From contig CALNXQ010000005.1 in assembly GCA_942490535.1 (NCBI GenBank), forward strand, positions 620,001-684,000: a stretch of 64,000 nt of DNA, given 5' to 3'. Below, piece by piece: positions 63,781 to 64,000 of the stretch. The translations under genes and the position numbers were made by a program. The stretch is from JAEINY01 sp942490535 (GTDB taxonomy: Bacteria; Bacteroidota; Bacteroidia; Bacteroidales; Marinilabiliaceae). Each line of letters starts with the position of its first letter. Within the stretch, counting starts at the first letter, position 1. The notes under the pieces were generated by a model. It did no database searches. It saw only the letters and a program-made list of their open reading frames with translations, and had not been told where the DNA came from.

Positions 63781-64000
63781 GGAGTGACGGGATTGTAATC
63801 CCGCCACTGCCCCTCTCAATCCATACGTCTGTTGGCGGATAGGGGTCTCGTACTGGCCGTTCATTCAGTAACCATGTGGCTGCTCTTTACACCAATAACA
63901 CCTGTGTCCTGATTTAAACCAAAGCCAGATCTGACTATGCGAGCGCTTCTTTATGACATTAGGAACAACCTCATCGCCTGACCCGAGTTGATTTTGGGAT
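63781..64000 (-). mobile_element. Group II intron-like 3' remnant D
   Basis: On the minus strand a protein tail ending SGHRCYWCKEQPHGY (stop 63867-63865) is followed by GAACGGCCAGTACGAGAC, CCCTATCCGCCAACAGACG and GAGAGGGGC, related to domain V of the other remnants. The tail is different, so it is another intron type. The element continues beyond the window. Confidence 0.5.

Overview
The window reads as a chromosomal segment of a Bacteroidota bacterium. Supporting signs are the hpt-adk-obg order, the short-LID adenylate kinase, the arginine pathway using an N-succinylornithine-type carbamoyltransferase, -7 promoter boxes of the form TAnnTTTG, a SusA-like GH13 enzyme, and LytS/LytTR signalling. 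I cannot name the genus. Positions 1 to about 51,900 are housekeeping and metabolic genes of moderate GC. From about 51,950 to the end the DNA is much more AT-rich and looks acquired.

Layout. 1-9,400: hpt (3' end), adk, obg, a membrane MutS-like ATPase, topoisomerase IV (parE-parC) and shikimate kinase. 9,400-17,600: a PLP-dependent dehydratase, an orphan carrier-protein-like ORF, secreted and TerB-like proteins, a ureohydrolase, an HD phosphohydrolase, a lipoprotein and a DUF748/AsmA-like protein. 17,700-32,360 (minus strand): a long run argR-GNAT-argG-argC-argD-(NUMOD4/HNH)-proC-proB-proA-argF'-argB-argE-argH-gltA, joining glutamate, proline and arginine synthesis, with ArgR-box-like sites at the divergent argR/carB promoter region; carB follows on the plus strand. 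36,400-49,150: GH13 enzyme and esterase, a LytS/LytTR pair, SIMPL protein, methyltransferase, a Crp/rhodanese/rhodanese/NADH-persulfide-reductase module and an M3 peptidase. 49,400-51,900: two related hypothetical genes set among hairpin-rich dispersed repeats.

52,000-64,000 looks like an integron-type gene cassette array. Every cassette gene is on the plus strand. Genes are separated by 130-145 bp imperfect inverted repeats with attC architecture, and for four cassettes the short core just before the gene is the reverse complement of the core just after it, which is what excision and insertion of circular cassettes predicts. The cores do not follow GTTRRRY and no integrase gene is in the window. 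Antisense 3' remnants of group II introns sit at the same position in the attC-like cores. Cargo includes an OLD-family ATPase/TOPRIM with a small membrane partner, a PIN-like nuclease, a second AAA/TOPRIM protein, a cupin, a YdeI-like protein, Fic, a methyltransferase, a YafY/WYL regulator and an alpha/beta hydrolase: a defence-flavoured cassette set.

Two intergenic stretches also carry strongly phased motifs that no gene explains: TCGC every about 20.5 bp at 3,788-4,037 and a YCATGA-like hexamer every 21 bp at 16,995-17,210. All calls come from reading the sequence and translations; no database search was run.
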